A DNA stretch of 45,172 bases from Allobacillus halotolerans (GCF_018967645.1 NZ_JAHLZF010000021.1:1-45172), one strand, 5' to 3'; positions 27,290 to 36,733 are shown, counted from the stretch's first letter. Notes: generated by a model not told the origin, from the sequence alone. Made by a program: numbers and translations.

Positions 27290-28753
27290 ATGAATATTAT
27301 TCTAACGGAATTCATCATCTACTGTTTGATCATCATGGCGATTGGTTATTATTTCAGTAAGCAAAGTAAGTCACAGTCCGACTTCTTATTAGGAGGAAAA
27401 AAGCTTCCGGGTTGGGCGTTGGCGTTTTCCGAACGAGCAACAGGTGAATCAGCCTGGCTACTGCTCGGTTATACCGGATTTGTTTTCACTGCAGGGTTAT
27501 CTGGTGTATGGGTTGCAGCTGGTATTGCTTCAGGTATTTTATTTTCTTGGCTATTCCTTGCCAAGCGTTTTAAAGACGAAGCTGAAAAATATAACGCACT
27601 TACATTGCCGGATTATTTAGCGAAACGCTTCGGACAAAAAGCAAACACGATTCGTTGGTTAGCAGGTGTTTTGATCGGTGGCTTTTTAATGTTTTATGTC
27701 GGTGCACAAATGGCCGGTGCAGGGAAAATGTTACTGACAACGTTTGATATTCCGCCGGTTTGGGGCGTTATACTATCGACGGTTGTCATTCTCGCCATCG
27801 CTTTTGCGGGTGGTTTCATCTCTGTCGTTTGGACGGATATGATTCAAAGTGTCATGATGGTCATTACATTAGTCGCACTTCCTATTGTCGCTTTTGCCCA
27901 TATTTTTGCCAATGATATTTCTGTCAGCGCAGCGCTTGTTGACGCGGGACCTACCTTTGATAAATGGTTTGGCGGTGTGACAGGCTTCTCGCTCGGTGTG
28001 TTATTCTTTACTAACTTCTCTTGGTTCTTCGGATTTTTGGGTGGTCAACCACAGCTTAGTGCACGGTTTATGGCCCTTCGAAACGACAAGGAAGTGAAAC
28101 AAGGAAGAAATGTTGCCATCCTATGGACCGTATTGGCTTACACAGGCGCATTCGCAATCGGTATTGCAGCGATTGCACTTTATGATCAAGGTAGTTTCGG
28201 CGATGTTGAAACATTACTGCCGACAATGATCTTACAGTTTATGCCACCGTGGATTGCTGGATTGTTGTTAGCTGGAGTGTTGGCAGCAATTATTTCGACG
28301 GCAAACTCACAGTTGGTTGTTGTTACAGGATCCGTGACAGAAGACATTATCAACCAAGCGTTAGGCATCAAGCTAACAGAGAAGCAATTATTGTGGTTAT
28401 CTCGTTTCTCAGTTCTGTTCTTTGGTGCAATCGGAATGGTCATTGCACTCGTATCTGAATCATTGCTTTACCTCGTTGTTGGTTGGGCGTGGGCTGGTGT
28501 CGGTTGTACTTTGTCACCGGCGATTATCATGGCCTTCTTCTGGAAAAGATATTCCAGTGCTGGCGTAATTGCGACCATCGTTTCCGGTCTGTTATCGACC
28601 ATCTTATGGATTAGCACGCCGCTAGAAGAAATGATGACTTCCCGTTTCACAACGTTCTTTATCGCATTATTTTTCGGGATCGTCTTTAGTTTACTAATGC
28701 CTGATAAAGAAGCGGCAGTGGAGGAAGATTTGAAAGAAGACGTAGCAACTTAA
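27290..28753 (+). CDS. sodium:solute symporter, PutP-like
   Basis: SSS-family membrane transporter of 487 residues with about 13 hydrophobic segments. Landmarks are SDFLLGGKKLPGWALAFSERATGESAW near the N-terminus and the ANSQLVVVTGSVTEDI stretch in the second half that carries the sodium-binding serine/threonine residues in the family. The overall pattern is close to sodium/proline symporters. It would import the substrate of the upstream oxidase and reductase, with proline-like compounds the first guess. AAAAAGGGG precedes ATG 27290. Confidence 0.87.
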   Translation: MNIILTEFIIYCLIIMAIGYYFSKQSKSQSDFLLGGKKLPGWALAFSERATGESAWLLLGYTGFVFTAGLSGVWVAAGIASGILFSWLFLAKRFKDEAEKYNALTLPDYLAKRFGQKANTIRWLAGVLIGGFLMFYVGAQMAGAGKMLLTTFDIPPVWGVILSTVVILAIAFAGGFISVVWTDMIQSVMMVITLVALPIVAFAHIFANDISVSAALVDAGPTFDKWFGGVTGFSLGVLFFTNFSWFFGFLGGQPQLSARFMALRNDKEVKQGRNVAILWTVLAYTGAFAIGIAAIALYDQGSFGDVETLLPTMILQFMPPWIAGLLLAGVLAAIISTANSQLVVVTGSVTEDIINQALGIKLTEKQLLWLSRFSVLFFGAIGMVIALVSESLLYLVVGWAWAGVGCTLSPAIIMAFFWKRYSSAGVIATIVSGLLSTILWISTPLEEMMTSRFTTFFIALFFGIVFSLLMPDKEAAVEEDLKEDVAT

Positions 28754-28764
28754 GTTTTAGATAT

Positions 28765-28799
28765 AAAAAAGGCTTTGACGACATCGTCAAAGCCTTTTA
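28765..28799. terminator. bidirectional terminator between symporter gene and clpP
   Basis: AAAAGGCTTTGACGA / TCGTCAAAGCCTTTT forms a perfect long stem with A/T tracts on both sides, serving both convergent genes. Confidence 0.93.
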
Positions 28800-28808
28800 T
28801 CATTCGTT

Positions 28809-29387
28809 TTATTTTTCCATAACCTCATCAATCAAGCCGTATTCTTTCGCTTTTTCAGCAGACATGAAGTTATCGCGGTCTGTATCGCGCTGAATCACAT
28901 CAAGCGGCTGACCTGTACGGTCGGCAAGAATTTGGTTGATCTTCTCACGCATTTCAATGATTCGTTTTGCGTGAATTTCAATGTCAGAAGCTTGACCTTG
29001 CGTACCACCTAATGGTTGGTGAATCATTACTTCAGAGTTCGGTAGGCCATAACGTTTTCCTTCAGAACCTGCTGCAAGCAAGAATGCACCCATAGAAGCT
29101 GCCATACCTACACAGATTGTAGAAACATCTGGCTTGATGAATTGCATCGTGTCATAAATCGCCATACCAGCAGTGATGGAACCACCTGGTGAGTTGATGT
29201 ATAGAGAAATATCTTTGTCAGGATCTTCCGCTGCTAAAAATAACATTTGCGCAACAATGGAGTTGGCAACGTTGTCGTCAACCGGTCCGCCTAGCATAAT
29301 AATTCGGTCTTTTAATAGACGGGAATAAATATCATAAGCACGTTCTCCGCGGTTCGTTTGTTCAATAACTGTAGGGATTAAATTCAT
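28809..29387 (-). CDS. clpP: ATP-dependent Clp protease proteolytic subunit
   Basis: Serine peptidase of 192 residues that forms the tetradecameric chamber working with ClpX, ClpC or ClpE. The catalytic triad is Ser98 (GMAASMGAF), His123 (MIHQPLGG) and Asp172 (RDTDRDNF). The N-terminus [23 protein letters not shown] matches B. subtilis ClpP, so ATG 29387 is the start, preceded by AAGGAGTG; the frame extends 21 codons further without support. It is monocistronic, with its own CtsR-controlled promoter and terminator. Confidence 0.97.
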   Translation of the reverse strand: MNLIPTVIEQTNRGERAYDIYSRLLKDRIIMLGGPVDDNVANSIVAQMLFLAAEDPDKDISLYINSPGGSITAGMAIYDTMQFIKPDVSTICVGMAASMGAFLLAAGSEGKRYGLPNSEVMIHQPLGGTQGQASDIEIHAKRIIEMREKINQILADRTGQPLDVIQRDTDRDNFMSAEKAKEYGLIDEVMEK

Positions 29388-29421
29388 TCCATTCACTCCT
29401 TTTAATTTCTTTTTCAATTTA

Positions 29422-29451
29422 ATCTTACCTCTTTGGTCAAATAAGGTCAAA
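29422..29451 (-). promoter_or_regulatory. clpP promoter with CtsR operator
   Basis: The direct repeat GGTCAAA-TAA-GGTCAAA (29435-29451) is the CtsR consensus. On the minus strand TTGACC (29450-29445), a 17-bp spacer and TAAGAT (29427-29422) form the promoter, so CtsR would cover the -35 and spacer. A degenerate second copy (GTCAAAAAGGTTAAA, minus strand) lies just upstream at about 29460-29475. Confidence 0.9.
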
Positions 29452-29628
29452 CAAAAAGTTTAACCTTTTTGACTTTATTCATGAAGTTGATTTCTTATGT
29501 AGGTACATAATTCAATGTTCCCAACAAAATGCTCATTTAAACGTTGGGTACACGTATAAAATTAGTAAGCTTCTTTCCAAATAGTCGATTCTATGATAGA
29601 CTAATTCTTGGTTTAATAAAATCAATTC

Positions 29629-29657
29629 TTGAAATTAGCGACAAGCCAACGTATAAT
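29629..29657 (+). promoter_or_regulatory. promoter of tRNA-Arg
   Basis: TTGAAA (29629-29634), 17 bp, TATAAT (29652-29657), 34 bp before the tRNA. Confidence 0.85.
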
Positions 29658-29690
29658 TTTCACTGCAATTCATTTTATCACAACATACTT

Positions 29691-29762
29691 CTCCTCGTGG
29701 TGTAAAGGATAACACACAAGATTCCGGTTCTTGCGATGGGGGTTCGATTCCCTCCGAGGAGG
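29691..29762 (+). tRNA. tRNA-Arg (anticodon CCG)
   Basis: Cloverleaf visible by eye. The acceptor CTCCTCG pairs with CGAGGAG, and the D arm is GTGT/ACAC. The anticodon stem CAAGA/TCTTG has loop TTCCGGT and anticodon CCG at 29724-29726. The T arm is GGGGG-TTCGATT-CCCTC. The discriminator is G and CCA is not encoded. It decodes CGG. Confidence 0.95.
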
Positions 29763-29767
29763 CTACC

Positions 29768-29806
29768 AAAAGCTCTGCTGCACATTTCGTGTAGTGGAGT
29801 TTTTTA
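29768..29806 (+). terminator. terminator of tRNA-Arg
   Basis: Stem GCTCTGCTGCAC / GTGTAGTGGAGT with wobble pairs, followed by six T. Array E begins about 30 bp downstream. Confidence 0.75.
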
Positions 29807-29832
29807 TATGGAGTTGCACGCCGACTGGTGAC

Positions 29833-30149
29833 CAAACTGCTGATCAAATCGAGCCAACTGTCGATAAAGTTGTTCTAACTGTTGATAAAGCGCTTCTGAC
29901 TGCTGATAAAGTTGTTCTAACTGTTGATAAATCAGCTCTAACTGCTGATAAACGCATTCTAACTGTTGATAAAGTGATTCTAACTGCTGATAAACGTATT
30001 CTAACTGTCGATAAAGTTGTTCTAACTGTTGATAAAGCGCTTCTGACTGCTGATAAAGTTGTTCTAACTGTTGATAAATCAGCTCTAACTGCTGATAAAC
30101 CCACGCCAACTGCTGATAAGCGCACTCCAACTGTCGATAACACCAAACT
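29833..30149 (+). repeat. 21-bp tandem array E (15 units)
   Basis: AACTG (or GACTG) starts at 29835 and every 21 bp up to 30129, 15 units. The core is CTAACTGYYGATAAA. A run of units (GTTGTT.., GCGCTT.., GTTGTT.., TCAGCT..) is repeated 126 bp (six units) later, pointing to block duplication. Five units contain TGTTGATAA, one mismatch from the DnaA-box consensus read on the other strand. The minus strand is open and would encode QLEQLYQ heptads, but no ribosome binding site supports it. Confidence 0.94.
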
Positions 30150-30296
30150 CCAACTACTCATCCACCAGCTCAAACAGCAAAAATCTCAAAAATCATAATT
30201 TCATCAAAAATACACATAGATAAGATTAATCCATTCACTTTTCGGGTAAATTTTCGATATAATGGGATTAAGAACTTCATTAAGGGGCAAAGTACC

Positions 30297-30554
30297 ATGC
30301 GTAAAACGAAAATGGTTTATTTTTATACAAAGCACAACTGTAAATTATGTGAAGAAGCAAAACAGATGCTGCAGATTTTTCAATCGGAGTATAATTTCAC
30401 GATTGTCGAACAGAATATTTATCAGGATGAGCGTCTGTTGGAAACTTATTTCCTGACGATTCCGGTCATTCGAGTCGATGATGAAGAATTGACCGCTGAG
30501 GATCTTTCATTTGTGACGGTTGAGAAGTTTTTGGCCAAAAATCTAAAAGGTTAG
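30297..30554 (+). CDS. glutaredoxin-like thiol-disulfide protein
   Basis: Small thioredoxin-fold protein of 85 residues with MVYFYTKHNCKLCEEAKQML, a CxxC (CKLC) at residues 15-18 in the glutaredoxin position, and the cis-proline segment LTIPVIRVDDEEL. Probably a cytoplasmic dithiol oxidoreductase or an electron donor to a specific partner; the partner is unknown. ATG 30297 follows AAGGGG. TATAAT at 30257 is a likely -10. It stands alone before cggR. Confidence 0.85.
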   Translation: MRKTKMVYFYTKHNCKLCEEAKQMLQIFQSEYNFTIVEQNIYQDERLLETYFLTIPVIRVDDEELTAEDLSFVTVEKFLAKNLKG

Positions 30555-30593
30555 GGATTTCATTCATATAAAAGAAATTCCCGTGCCTTTTAG

Positions 30594-30622
30594 TTGTGGC
30601 CCTCATCTGTTTTTTGTATAAT
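30594..30622 (+). promoter_or_regulatory. promoter of cggR-gapA
   Basis: TTGTGG (30594-30599), 17 bp, TATAAT (30617-30622). The leader to cggR is about 155 nt. Confidence 0.75.
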
Positions 30623-30650
30623 AGAATCAGGAAATATTTTTTTGCACTAA

Positions 30651-30671
30651 GTGGGACAAAATGAGACACAC
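30651..30671 (+). promoter_or_regulatory. candidate CggR operator
   Basis: TGGGACAAAATGAGACACA downstream of the promoter resembles one half of the B. subtilis CggR operator (CGGGAC, six bases, TGTC), with a poor second half-site. Its position inside the transcribed leader fits the roadblock mode known for CggR. Only one of the expected two repeats is evident. Confidence 0.4.
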
Positions 30672-30785
30672 TACTGGTCTTTATGTGACCACCAAGAGAG
30701 ATAGTTAGTTAAACTCACTTTGCAATTACATTTAATTGACCCGCTCCCGCAATCAAAAACCTTGAAGCAAGGAGGTGATGAGTGA

Positions 30786-31820
30786 ATGAAAAGCTTATAT
30801 CAATTTCAACAAATCCTTATTCCGGAATTAATGAATAAAATGGATGAGCGTTACCAAATATTAAAGGGAATCGCGATGCTCGAGCCAGTCGGTAGAAGAT
30901 CACTTGCTGACTATTTGAAAGAAACCGAGCGGCATATCCGCAGTGAAACAGAATTTCTCGATCGCCAAGGATTAATTGAAGTGACAAATAGGGGAATGTT
31001 AATCACTTCAGCCGGTCAAGAGATAGTGGAAAGTTATTATCGGATGGTGAAAGAAAGTACCGATCTGACGACACTTGAACATCAACTGAAGAGCCGCTTA
31101 GGTTTGAACCAAATTAAAATCGTTCCCGGAGATGCAGACTCCTCCCCTGAAACAAAACAGTTACTCGGGAAGGAAGCAGCCATCATTTTTCATGAACAAA
31201 TTAAGGATCAGTCAATCGTCGATGTGACTGGGGGCTCGACAATGGCAATGGTCGCAAATTATATGAAACCACTTGAAAAAAAGCGTCCATTATTTATCCC
31301 TGCGCGAGGTGGTCTTGGTGATTTGCATGAATACCAAGCAAACTCCATTTGCGTCAAGATGGCACAAGAAACAAACGGAGACTATCGTTTGCTTCATGTG
31401 CCCGATGAAATGGGACCTGATCTGAAAGAAAAAATGTTGGAGCAACCAGGTGTAAAAGAAATTGTTTCGTTGATGGAGCAAGCCGATGTGCTGATTCATG
31501 GTGTAGGTGACGCTTTGGCGATGGCAAACCGAAGAAAAGCGAATGAAGCTACGAAAGAGAAATTAAAATCTTCAAAAGCAGTCGGTGAAGCGTTTGGTTA
31601 TTACTTTGATAAAAATGGGAATGTTATTGATAGGGTAGATACAATAGGAATTTCCGCTGAATTAGTTAAAAATATTCCATCACTCATCACGGTCGCTGGC
31701 GGATCATCGAAAAAAGAAGCTGTTGCTGCTTTTTTACGGTGGATTCCTAGTGGGTGGCTCATTATAGATGAGGCAGTGGCCAGATATTTGATTGAACAAC
31801 TGCAAGAAAATAAATCATAA
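30786..31820 (+). CDS. cggR: central glycolytic genes regulator (SorC family)
   Basis: Repressor of the glycolytic operon; in B. subtilis, fructose-1,6-bisphosphate releases it from DNA. The product is 344 residues (B. subtilis 340). Residues 1-90 hold the winged helix-turn-helix (GRRSLADYLKETERHIRSETEFLDRQGLIEV). The rest is the SorC sugar-phosphate-binding domain with IVDVTGGSTMAMVANYM and PARGGLGD. AAGGAGGTGATGAGTGA precedes ATG 30786. gapA follows after 26 bp. Confidence 0.95.
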   Translation: MKSLYQFQQILIPELMNKMDERYQILKGIAMLEPVGRRSLADYLKETERHIRSETEFLDRQGLIEVTNRGMLITSAGQEIVESYYRMVKESTDLTTLEHQLKSRLGLNQIKIVPGDADSSPETKQLLGKEAAIIFHEQIKDQSIVDVTGGSTMAMVANYMKPLEKKRPLFIPARGGLGDLHEYQANSICVKMAQETNGDYRLLHVPDEMGPDLKEKMLEQPGVKEIVSLMEQADVLIHGVGDALAMANRRKANEATKEKLKSSKAVGEAFGYYFDKNGNVIDRVDTIGISAELVKNIPSLITVAGGSSKKEAVAAFLRWIPSGWLIIDEAVARYLIEQLQENKS

Positions 31821-31846
31821 ATAAAGTTAATTCGGAGGTATGTCAC

Positions 31847-32857
31847 ATGGCAGTTAAAATTGGTATTAACGGGTTTGGAAGAATAGGACGTCGAATTTTC
31901 AGCGAAGCGTTGAAACATGACGAAGTAGAGGTTGTTGCGATTAACGATTTAACCGATGCAAACATGCTTGCACATTTACTCAAATACGATACCGTTCATG
32001 GAACATTAGAAGAAAAAGTTGAAGTAAATGGTAATAACTTAGTCATTGATGGCAAAGAATATCATGTCACTTCTGAACGTGACCCTGCTAATTTGAAATG
32101 GGGCGAATTCGGTGTCGATATCGTCATTGAGGCGACTGGAATTTTCCGTGATCGTGAAGGTGCGCAAAAACACTTGGATGCAGGTGCGAAACGCGTCATC
32201 ATCTCTGCACCAGGTAAGGATGTCGACTTGACGGTTGCAATGGGTGTAAACGAAAACGAATATGACAAAGATGCGCACAAAATTGTTTCGAACGCATCTT
32301 GTACGACAAACTGCTTAGCACCGGTAACGAAAGTATTGGTTGATGAATTTGGATTGAAGCGCGGTATGATGACAACCGTTCACTCGTATACAAATGACCA
32401 ACATGTTCTTGATTCGCCACACGGTGACTACCGTCGTGCACGCGCAGCAGCAGAAAACATTATTCCAACATCAACGGGTGCAGCTGAAGCTGTCGCAAAA
32501 GTACTGCCAGAAGTTGACGGGAAATTAACAGGTATGGCTGTTCGTGTTCCTTCACCAAACGTATCACTTGTTGACTTAGTTGCAGAATTGGATCAAGACG
32601 TTACGAAAGAACAAGTGAACGAAGCCATGAAAAAAGCATCTGAAGAAGGCGATTTGAAAGGTTATCTAGACTATACAGAATTACCACTCGTCTCTTCAGA
32701 CTACAATGGCAACACATTTTCTTCAATCGTTGATGGAGATTCCACGATGGTGATGGACGGGAATATGGTCAAGGTCATTTCTTGGTACGATAACGAATCC
32801 GGTTACTCCCACCGTTGTATCGATTTAGCGATTCATATGGGTAAACAAGGCTTCTAA
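31847..32857 (+). CDS. gapA: glyceraldehyde-3-phosphate dehydrogenase, NAD-dependent
   Basis: Glycolytic enzyme of 336 residues converting glyceraldehyde 3-phosphate to 1,3-bisphosphoglycerate. The NAD-binding motif INGFGRIGRRIF starts at residue 7. The catalytic Cys152 lies in SNASCTTNCLAPV, with HSYTNDQHVLD and NPEGS-like WYDNESGYSHR following. Linkage to cggR identifies it as the glycolytic rather than the gluconeogenic paralogue. It is closed by a terminator, and a MITE-like element separates it from pgk. Confidence 0.97.
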   Translation: MAVKIGINGFGRIGRRIFSEALKHDEVEVVAINDLTDANMLAHLLKYDTVHGTLEEKVEVNGNNLVIDGKEYHVTSERDPANLKWGEFGVDIVIEATGIFRDREGAQKHLDAGAKRVIISAPGKDVDLTVAMGVNENEYDKDAHKIVSNASCTTNCLAPVTKVLVDEFGLKRGMMTTVHSYTNDQHVLDSPHGDYRRARAAAENIIPTSTGAAEAVAKVLPEVDGKLTGMAVRVPSPNVSLVDLVAELDQDVTKEQVNEAMKKASEEGDLKGYLDYTELPLVSSDYNGNTFSSIVDGDSTMVMDGNMVKVISWYDNESGYSHRCIDLAIHMGKQGF

Positions 32858-32915
32858 AGATTGAATAATTGTCTAACGATTTCTCGCTTCATTTTGCGAT
32901 GAAAAATGGTAGACT

Positions 32916-32951
32916 AAAGGAGGAGCATTTCAGTGTTCCTCCTTTTCTTTT
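32916..32951 (+). terminator. terminator after gapA
   Basis: AAAGGAGGA / TCCTCCTTT hairpin followed by TTCTTTTA. That T tract is the target site duplicated by the MITE-like copy R2. Confidence 0.85.
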
Positions 32952-33157
32952 AGGCCTGTTAAAGTTTAATGTTGATTTTGGAGCAAAGATTTGTTGAATT
33001 GTGAGAAGCGAAGGTGGCGACTCCTGCGGGAATAGCACGAGACTCGAGACCCCGTAGGCCATGGGTTTGGGCCGAGGAGGCTCGAGCCGTGCCCGCGGAA
33101 AGCGTCCACCGAAGCTGAACACAATTACAACGAGAACTTTAACAAAGCCTTCTTTTA
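32945..33157. mobile_element. MITE-like element copy R2 with 8-bp target duplication
   Basis: Element 32953-33149 (197 bp) has ends GGCCTGTTAAAGTT and, on the other strand, GGCTTTGTTAAAGTT. It is flanked by a perfect 8-bp duplication TTCTTTTA (32945-32952 and 33150-33157). The interior matches R1 over GAGAAGCGAAGGTGGCGACT through AGCACGAGNCTCGAGACCCC and GAGGAGGCTCGAGCCGTGCC. No coding capacity. It sits in the gapA terminator tail, within the glycolytic gene set. Confidence 0.9.
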
Positions 33158-33219
33158 AAATTAGACATCACAGGGTAAACAATTACATAAGGAAACTCAT
33201 TAGCTGGAGGTTTGTAAAC

Positions 33220-34416
33220 ATGCGAAAAAAAAATGTCAGAGATGTCGATGTAAAAGGCAAAAAAGTCTTTGTCCGTGTTGATTTCAACGTACCGATGCAA
33301 GATGGTGAAATCACGGACGATACCCGTATTAAATCCGCGTTAACAACAATTATGTACCTCATTCAAAAAGAAGCCAAAGTCATATTGGCAAGTCACCTTG
33401 GACGACCGGGCGGAGAAGTCGTCGAAGAGCTTCGCTTAGACGCTGTCGCACAATCACTTAGCAACTACTTACAACAACCCGTTTATAAACTGGATGACGT
33501 TTTTTCAGACGAAGTGAACGAAGCCGTCGAAAAAATGGAAAACCGCGACGTTTTATTATTGGAAAATGTTCGGTTTGAACCAGGTGAAAAACAAAATGAT
33601 CCCGAACTTGCCAAACAGTTCGCATCCCTCGCTGATCTTTATGTCAATGATGCGTTTGGGACGGCTCACCGTGCACACGCTTCCACAGAAGGCATCGCAC
33701 ATCATTTGCCGGCTGTATCCGGATTTTTATTGGAAAAAGAGATTAACGTACTAGGCAATGCGCTCGAGGATCCTGATCGTCCATTTACCGCGATTATCGG
33801 TGGATCCAAAGTAAAAGATAAAATCGGTGTCATCGATAATTTATTGGAAAAAGTCGACCATTTACTCATTGGCGGTGGTCTTTCCTTCACATTCATCAAA
33901 GCGATGGGCCATGAAATTGGCGACTCGCTATTGGAAGAAGACAAAATCGATCTAGCTAAGCAGTTTATCGAGAAGGCGAAAGAGAAAGGTGTCTCGTTGC
34001 ACTTGCCGAAAGACGTTGTCATGGCCAATAAATTCGCTGAAGATGCCGACAAAAAGATTGTTTCTGTTGAAGAAATGACAGCAGGCTGGCAAGGGCTTGA
34101 TATTGGTCCTGAGACAGTGAAAGAATATGCTGATACCATCAAAAACTCTCAACTTATTCTATGGAATGGACCGATGGGTGTATTTGAAATGGATGCATTT
34201 GCTGATGGAACGAAAGGTGTTGCAGAAGCATTGGCAACAACAGACGGTTATACCATTATCGGTGGTGGCGACTCAGCTTCAGCCGTTGAGAAGTTCAACT
34301 ATGCCGAAGAGATGAATCATATTTCTACAGGAGGCGGTGCTTCCTTAGAATTTATGGAAGGCAAAGTCCTACCAGGTGTACAAGCATTGGAAGATGAAGA
34401 AGGAGTGAACAAATAA
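33220..34416 (+). CDS. pgk: phosphoglycerate kinase
   Basis: Monomeric glycolytic kinase of 398 residues (family about 394) forming ATP and 3-phosphoglycerate from 1,3-bisphosphoglycerate. Signatures are [14 protein letters not shown] at the N-terminus, ASHLGRPGG, the hinge region, and [12 protein letters not shown] with [14 protein letters not shown] in the nucleotide domain. ATG 33220 lies 9 bases after CTGGAGG; the frame runs back into the MITE but that extension is not translated. It overlaps tpiA by one base (TAATG). Confidence 0.96.
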   Translation: MRKKNVRDVDVKGKKVFVRVDFNVPMQDGEITDDTRIKSALTTIMYLIQKEAKVILASHLGRPGGEVVEELRLDAVAQSLSNYLQQPVYKLDDVFSDEVNEAVEKMENRDVLLLENVRFEPGEKQNDPELAKQFASLADLYVNDAFGTAHRAHASTEGIAHHLPAVSGFLLEKEINVLGNALEDPDRPFTAIIGGSKVKDKIGVIDNLLEKVDHLLIGGGLSFTFIKAMGHEIGDSLLEEDKIDLAKQFIEKAKEKGVSLHLPKDVVMANKFAEDADKKIVSVEEMTAGWQGLDIGPETVKEYADTIKNSQLILWNGPMGVFEMDAFADGTKGVAEALATTDGYTIIGGGDSASAVEKFNYAEEMNHISTGGGASLEFMEGKVLPGVQALEDEEGVNK

Positions 34417-35180
34417 TGCGCAAACCAATTATTGCTGGAAACTGGAAAATGAATAAATTAGCGGCAGACGGTGCTCGTTTTGTCATGGCTCTTCGCGACG
34501 AAGTACCGGAAGGCTCAAAAGTGGACACAGTCATCTGTGCGTCGTTCATCCACTTGCCGTTTTTAACCGAAGCGGCTAGAGATACGCCAATTCGTATTGG
34601 TGCTCAAAATATGCACTATGAAAAAAGTGGGGCCTTTACAGGTGAAGTCAGCCCGGAAATGCTAGAAAATATTTTGGTCGATTATGTAATCTTAGGCCAT
34701 TCGGAACGTCGTCAATTTTTCCACGAAGATGACGAACTCATCAATAAAAAAATGAAAGCAGCATTCGAAAATGATTTACTTCCGATCGTTTGTGTCGGCG
34801 AATCACTGGAACAACGTGAAAACAACGAAACGAACCAGTTTGTCCGTAATCAAGTGAAAGCAGCATTTGAAGGCATTCGAGAAGGGGACGCGAAAAAAGC
34901 AGTCGTTGCCTATGAACCGATCTGGGCGATTGGTACAGGAAAAACGGCATCCAGTGAAGATGCCAACGAAGTTTGCCAAACGATTCGTGAAACACTTCGT
35001 GAACTCTATTCCGACGCTGTTGCAGACGAAGTGCGAATTCAATATGGTGGAAGTGTGAAGCCAGAAAATATTGAAGAACTTCTTGCACAATCCGATATTG
35101 ATGGCGCATTAGTCGGCGGAGCAAGTATGGAACAAGAATCATTTTTGAAATTGTTGGAGGCAGGAGCCAATGCAAAATAA
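34416..35180 (+). CDS. tpiA: triosephosphate isomerase
   Basis: TIM-barrel enzyme of 254 residues interconverting dihydroxyacetone phosphate and glyceraldehyde 3-phosphate. The catalytic residues are Lys11 (NWKMN), His95 (LGHSERRQ) and Glu167 ([12 protein letters not shown]). The phosphate loop [11 protein letters not shown] and GALVGGAS are present. The start overlaps the pgk stop codon and the end overlaps gpmI by 11 bp, so the three are translationally coupled. It also handles the product of GlpD encoded at 1906. Confidence 0.97.
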   Translation: MRKPIIAGNWKMNKLAADGARFVMALRDEVPEGSKVDTVICASFIHLPFLTEAARDTPIRIGAQNMHYEKSGAFTGEVSPEMLENILVDYVILGHSERRQFFHEDDELINKKMKAAFENDLLPIVCVGESLEQRENNETNQFVRNQVKAAFEGIREGDAKKAVVAYEPIWAIGTGKTASSEDANEVCQTIRETLRELYSDAVADEVRIQYGGSVKPENIEELLAQSDIDGALVGGASMEQESFLKLLEAGANAK

Positions 35181-36705
35181 TCCACTCGCAGCTTTAATCA
35201 TCTTAGATGGCTATGCATTAAGAGACGAAGAATTCGGAAACGCGGTGAAGCAAGCACATACACCGAACTTCGATCGTTATTGGAAGCAGTTTCCGACGAC
35301 AACACTCAAGTCTTCCGGGGAAGCGGTTGGCTTACCGGAAGGGCAGATGGGAAACTCGGAAGTCGGCCATTTGAATATCGGTGCAGGTCGTGTCGTTTAT
35401 CAAAATTTAACGCGCATTAATGTGTCGATCCGCGACGGTCGATTTTTCAGAAATGAAGCATTTTCAAATGCGATCGAACACGTTAAGAAACATCAAAGCT
35501 CCCTGCATATTTTTGGATTGCTTTCTGATGGTGGTGTTCATAGTCATATCGATCATATTTTTGCGTTATTGGATGTAGCAAAACAGCAAGAGGTCCAAAA
35601 CGTTTATGTACATGCCTTTTTAGATGGTCGGGACGTCGGTCCAAAAACAGCGGTTGATTATTTAGCGCAGCTGAATGAAAAATTGAAAGACGTACCGAAT
35701 GCGAGACTCGCAACGGTTACCGGGCGTTATTATGCGATGGACCGAGATCATCGATATGACCGCGTGGAAAAAGCGTATCGAGCCATCCGCTTTGGTGAAG
35801 GGAACGCAAGTGAGGATGCGATTGAAGCGGTCAAGGCCTCGTATGAAGAAGGCGTCTATGATGAATTCGTCAAACCGATTGTCATGTTAGATGATAACGG
35901 TGTGCCTTATTCACGCGTAGATAATGGAGACGCGATCATTTTTGCGAATTTCCGTCCAGATCGTGCAAACCAGCTGACCGATGTATTCATCCACAATCGA
36001 TTCGAAGTGTTCGTCAATGACTATGAATTGCTGGATGACTTGCATATGGTCACAATGACGCGCTATGACAAAGACTTTCATGTCGGTGTCGCATTTCCTC
36101 CGAACCAACCAAAGGATACGATCGGTGAAGTTGTTGCACGTAACGGAATGACCCAGTTACGAATTGCTGAGACGGAAAAATTCCCCCATGTCACCTATTT
36201 TATGAATGGGGGTAGGCAGCAGGAATTCGAAGGAGAAAACCGGATATTAATCGATTCTCCGAAAGTTGCAACCTATGATTTGAAGCCTGAAATGAGTGCG
36301 TATGGCGTCACTGATGCGCTCATGGAGGTCTTGGCGGAAGAACCGCCGAATTTAATCATTTTGAACTTTGCCAACCCAGACATGGTCGGACATTCTGGAA
36401 AACTTGAACCGACGATTAAGGCAGTCGAGGTCGTCGATGAGTGTCTAGGTCGGATTGTCGACCGCATTATTGAGCTCGGTGGGCGTGCTGTTATTACAGC
36501 AGACCATGGGAATGCTGATCAAGTAATGAACGAAGACGGTAGTCCAATGACAGCCCATACGACATTCCCAGTACCAGTCATTGTGACCGATGAAGAACTA
36601 TCTTTACACGATGGCGGTATTTTAGGAGATCTTTCACCAACACTACTGGAGTTGTTAGGAATCAAGCAACCAGGTGAAATGACAGGAACCAGTTTAATTA
36701 AATGA
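35170..36705 (+). CDS. gpmI: 2,3-bisphosphoglycerate-independent phosphoglycerate mutase
   Basis: Manganese-dependent alkaline-phosphatase-superfamily mutase of 511 residues. The N-terminal metal aspartate is in ILDGYALRD, the phosphorylated serine is Ser63 in [17 protein letters not shown], and the C-terminal metal motif is [21 protein letters not shown] and [13 protein letters not shown] form the transferase lid. ATG 35170 follows TTGGAGG and overlaps tpiA. Confidence 0.96.
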   Translation: MQNNPLAALIILDGYALRDEEFGNAVKQAHTPNFDRYWKQFPTTTLKSSGEAVGLPEGQMGNSEVGHLNIGAGRVVYQNLTRINVSIRDGRFFRNEAFSNAIEHVKKHQSSLHIFGLLSDGGVHSHIDHIFALLDVAKQQEVQNVYVHAFLDGRDVGPKTAVDYLAQLNEKLKDVPNARLATVTGRYYAMDRDHRYDRVEKAYRAIRFGEGNASEDAIEAVKASYEEGVYDEFVKPIVMLDDNGVPYSRVDNGDAIIFANFRPDRANQLTDVFIHNRFEVFVNDYELLDDLHMVTMTRYDKDFHVGVAFPPNQPKDTIGEVVARNGMTQLRIAETEKFPHVTYFMNGGRQQEFEGENRILIDSPKVATYDLKPEMSAYGVTDALMEVLAEEPPNLIILNFANPDMVGHSGKLEPTIKAVEVVDECLGRIVDRIIELGGRAVITADHGNADQVMNEDGSPMTAHTTFPVPVIVTDEELSLHDGGILGDLSPTLLELLGIKQPGEMTGTSLIK

Positions 36706-36733
36706 CTTTTTTGGAGCATGAATGAAGCAGTAA

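Noticed and set aside
29804-30198. Long overlapping open frames on both strands through array E, one predicting a Gln/Leu heptad coiled coil
   Set aside because: Any 21-bp repeat keeps frames open for free. Neither frame has a ribosome binding site or non-repeat domain, and arrays D and F with the same period contain stops.
33061-33219. N-terminal extension of pgk into the MITE-like element
   Set aside because: The extension is MITE sequence, whereas ATG 33220 has a good ribosome binding site and gives normal length.
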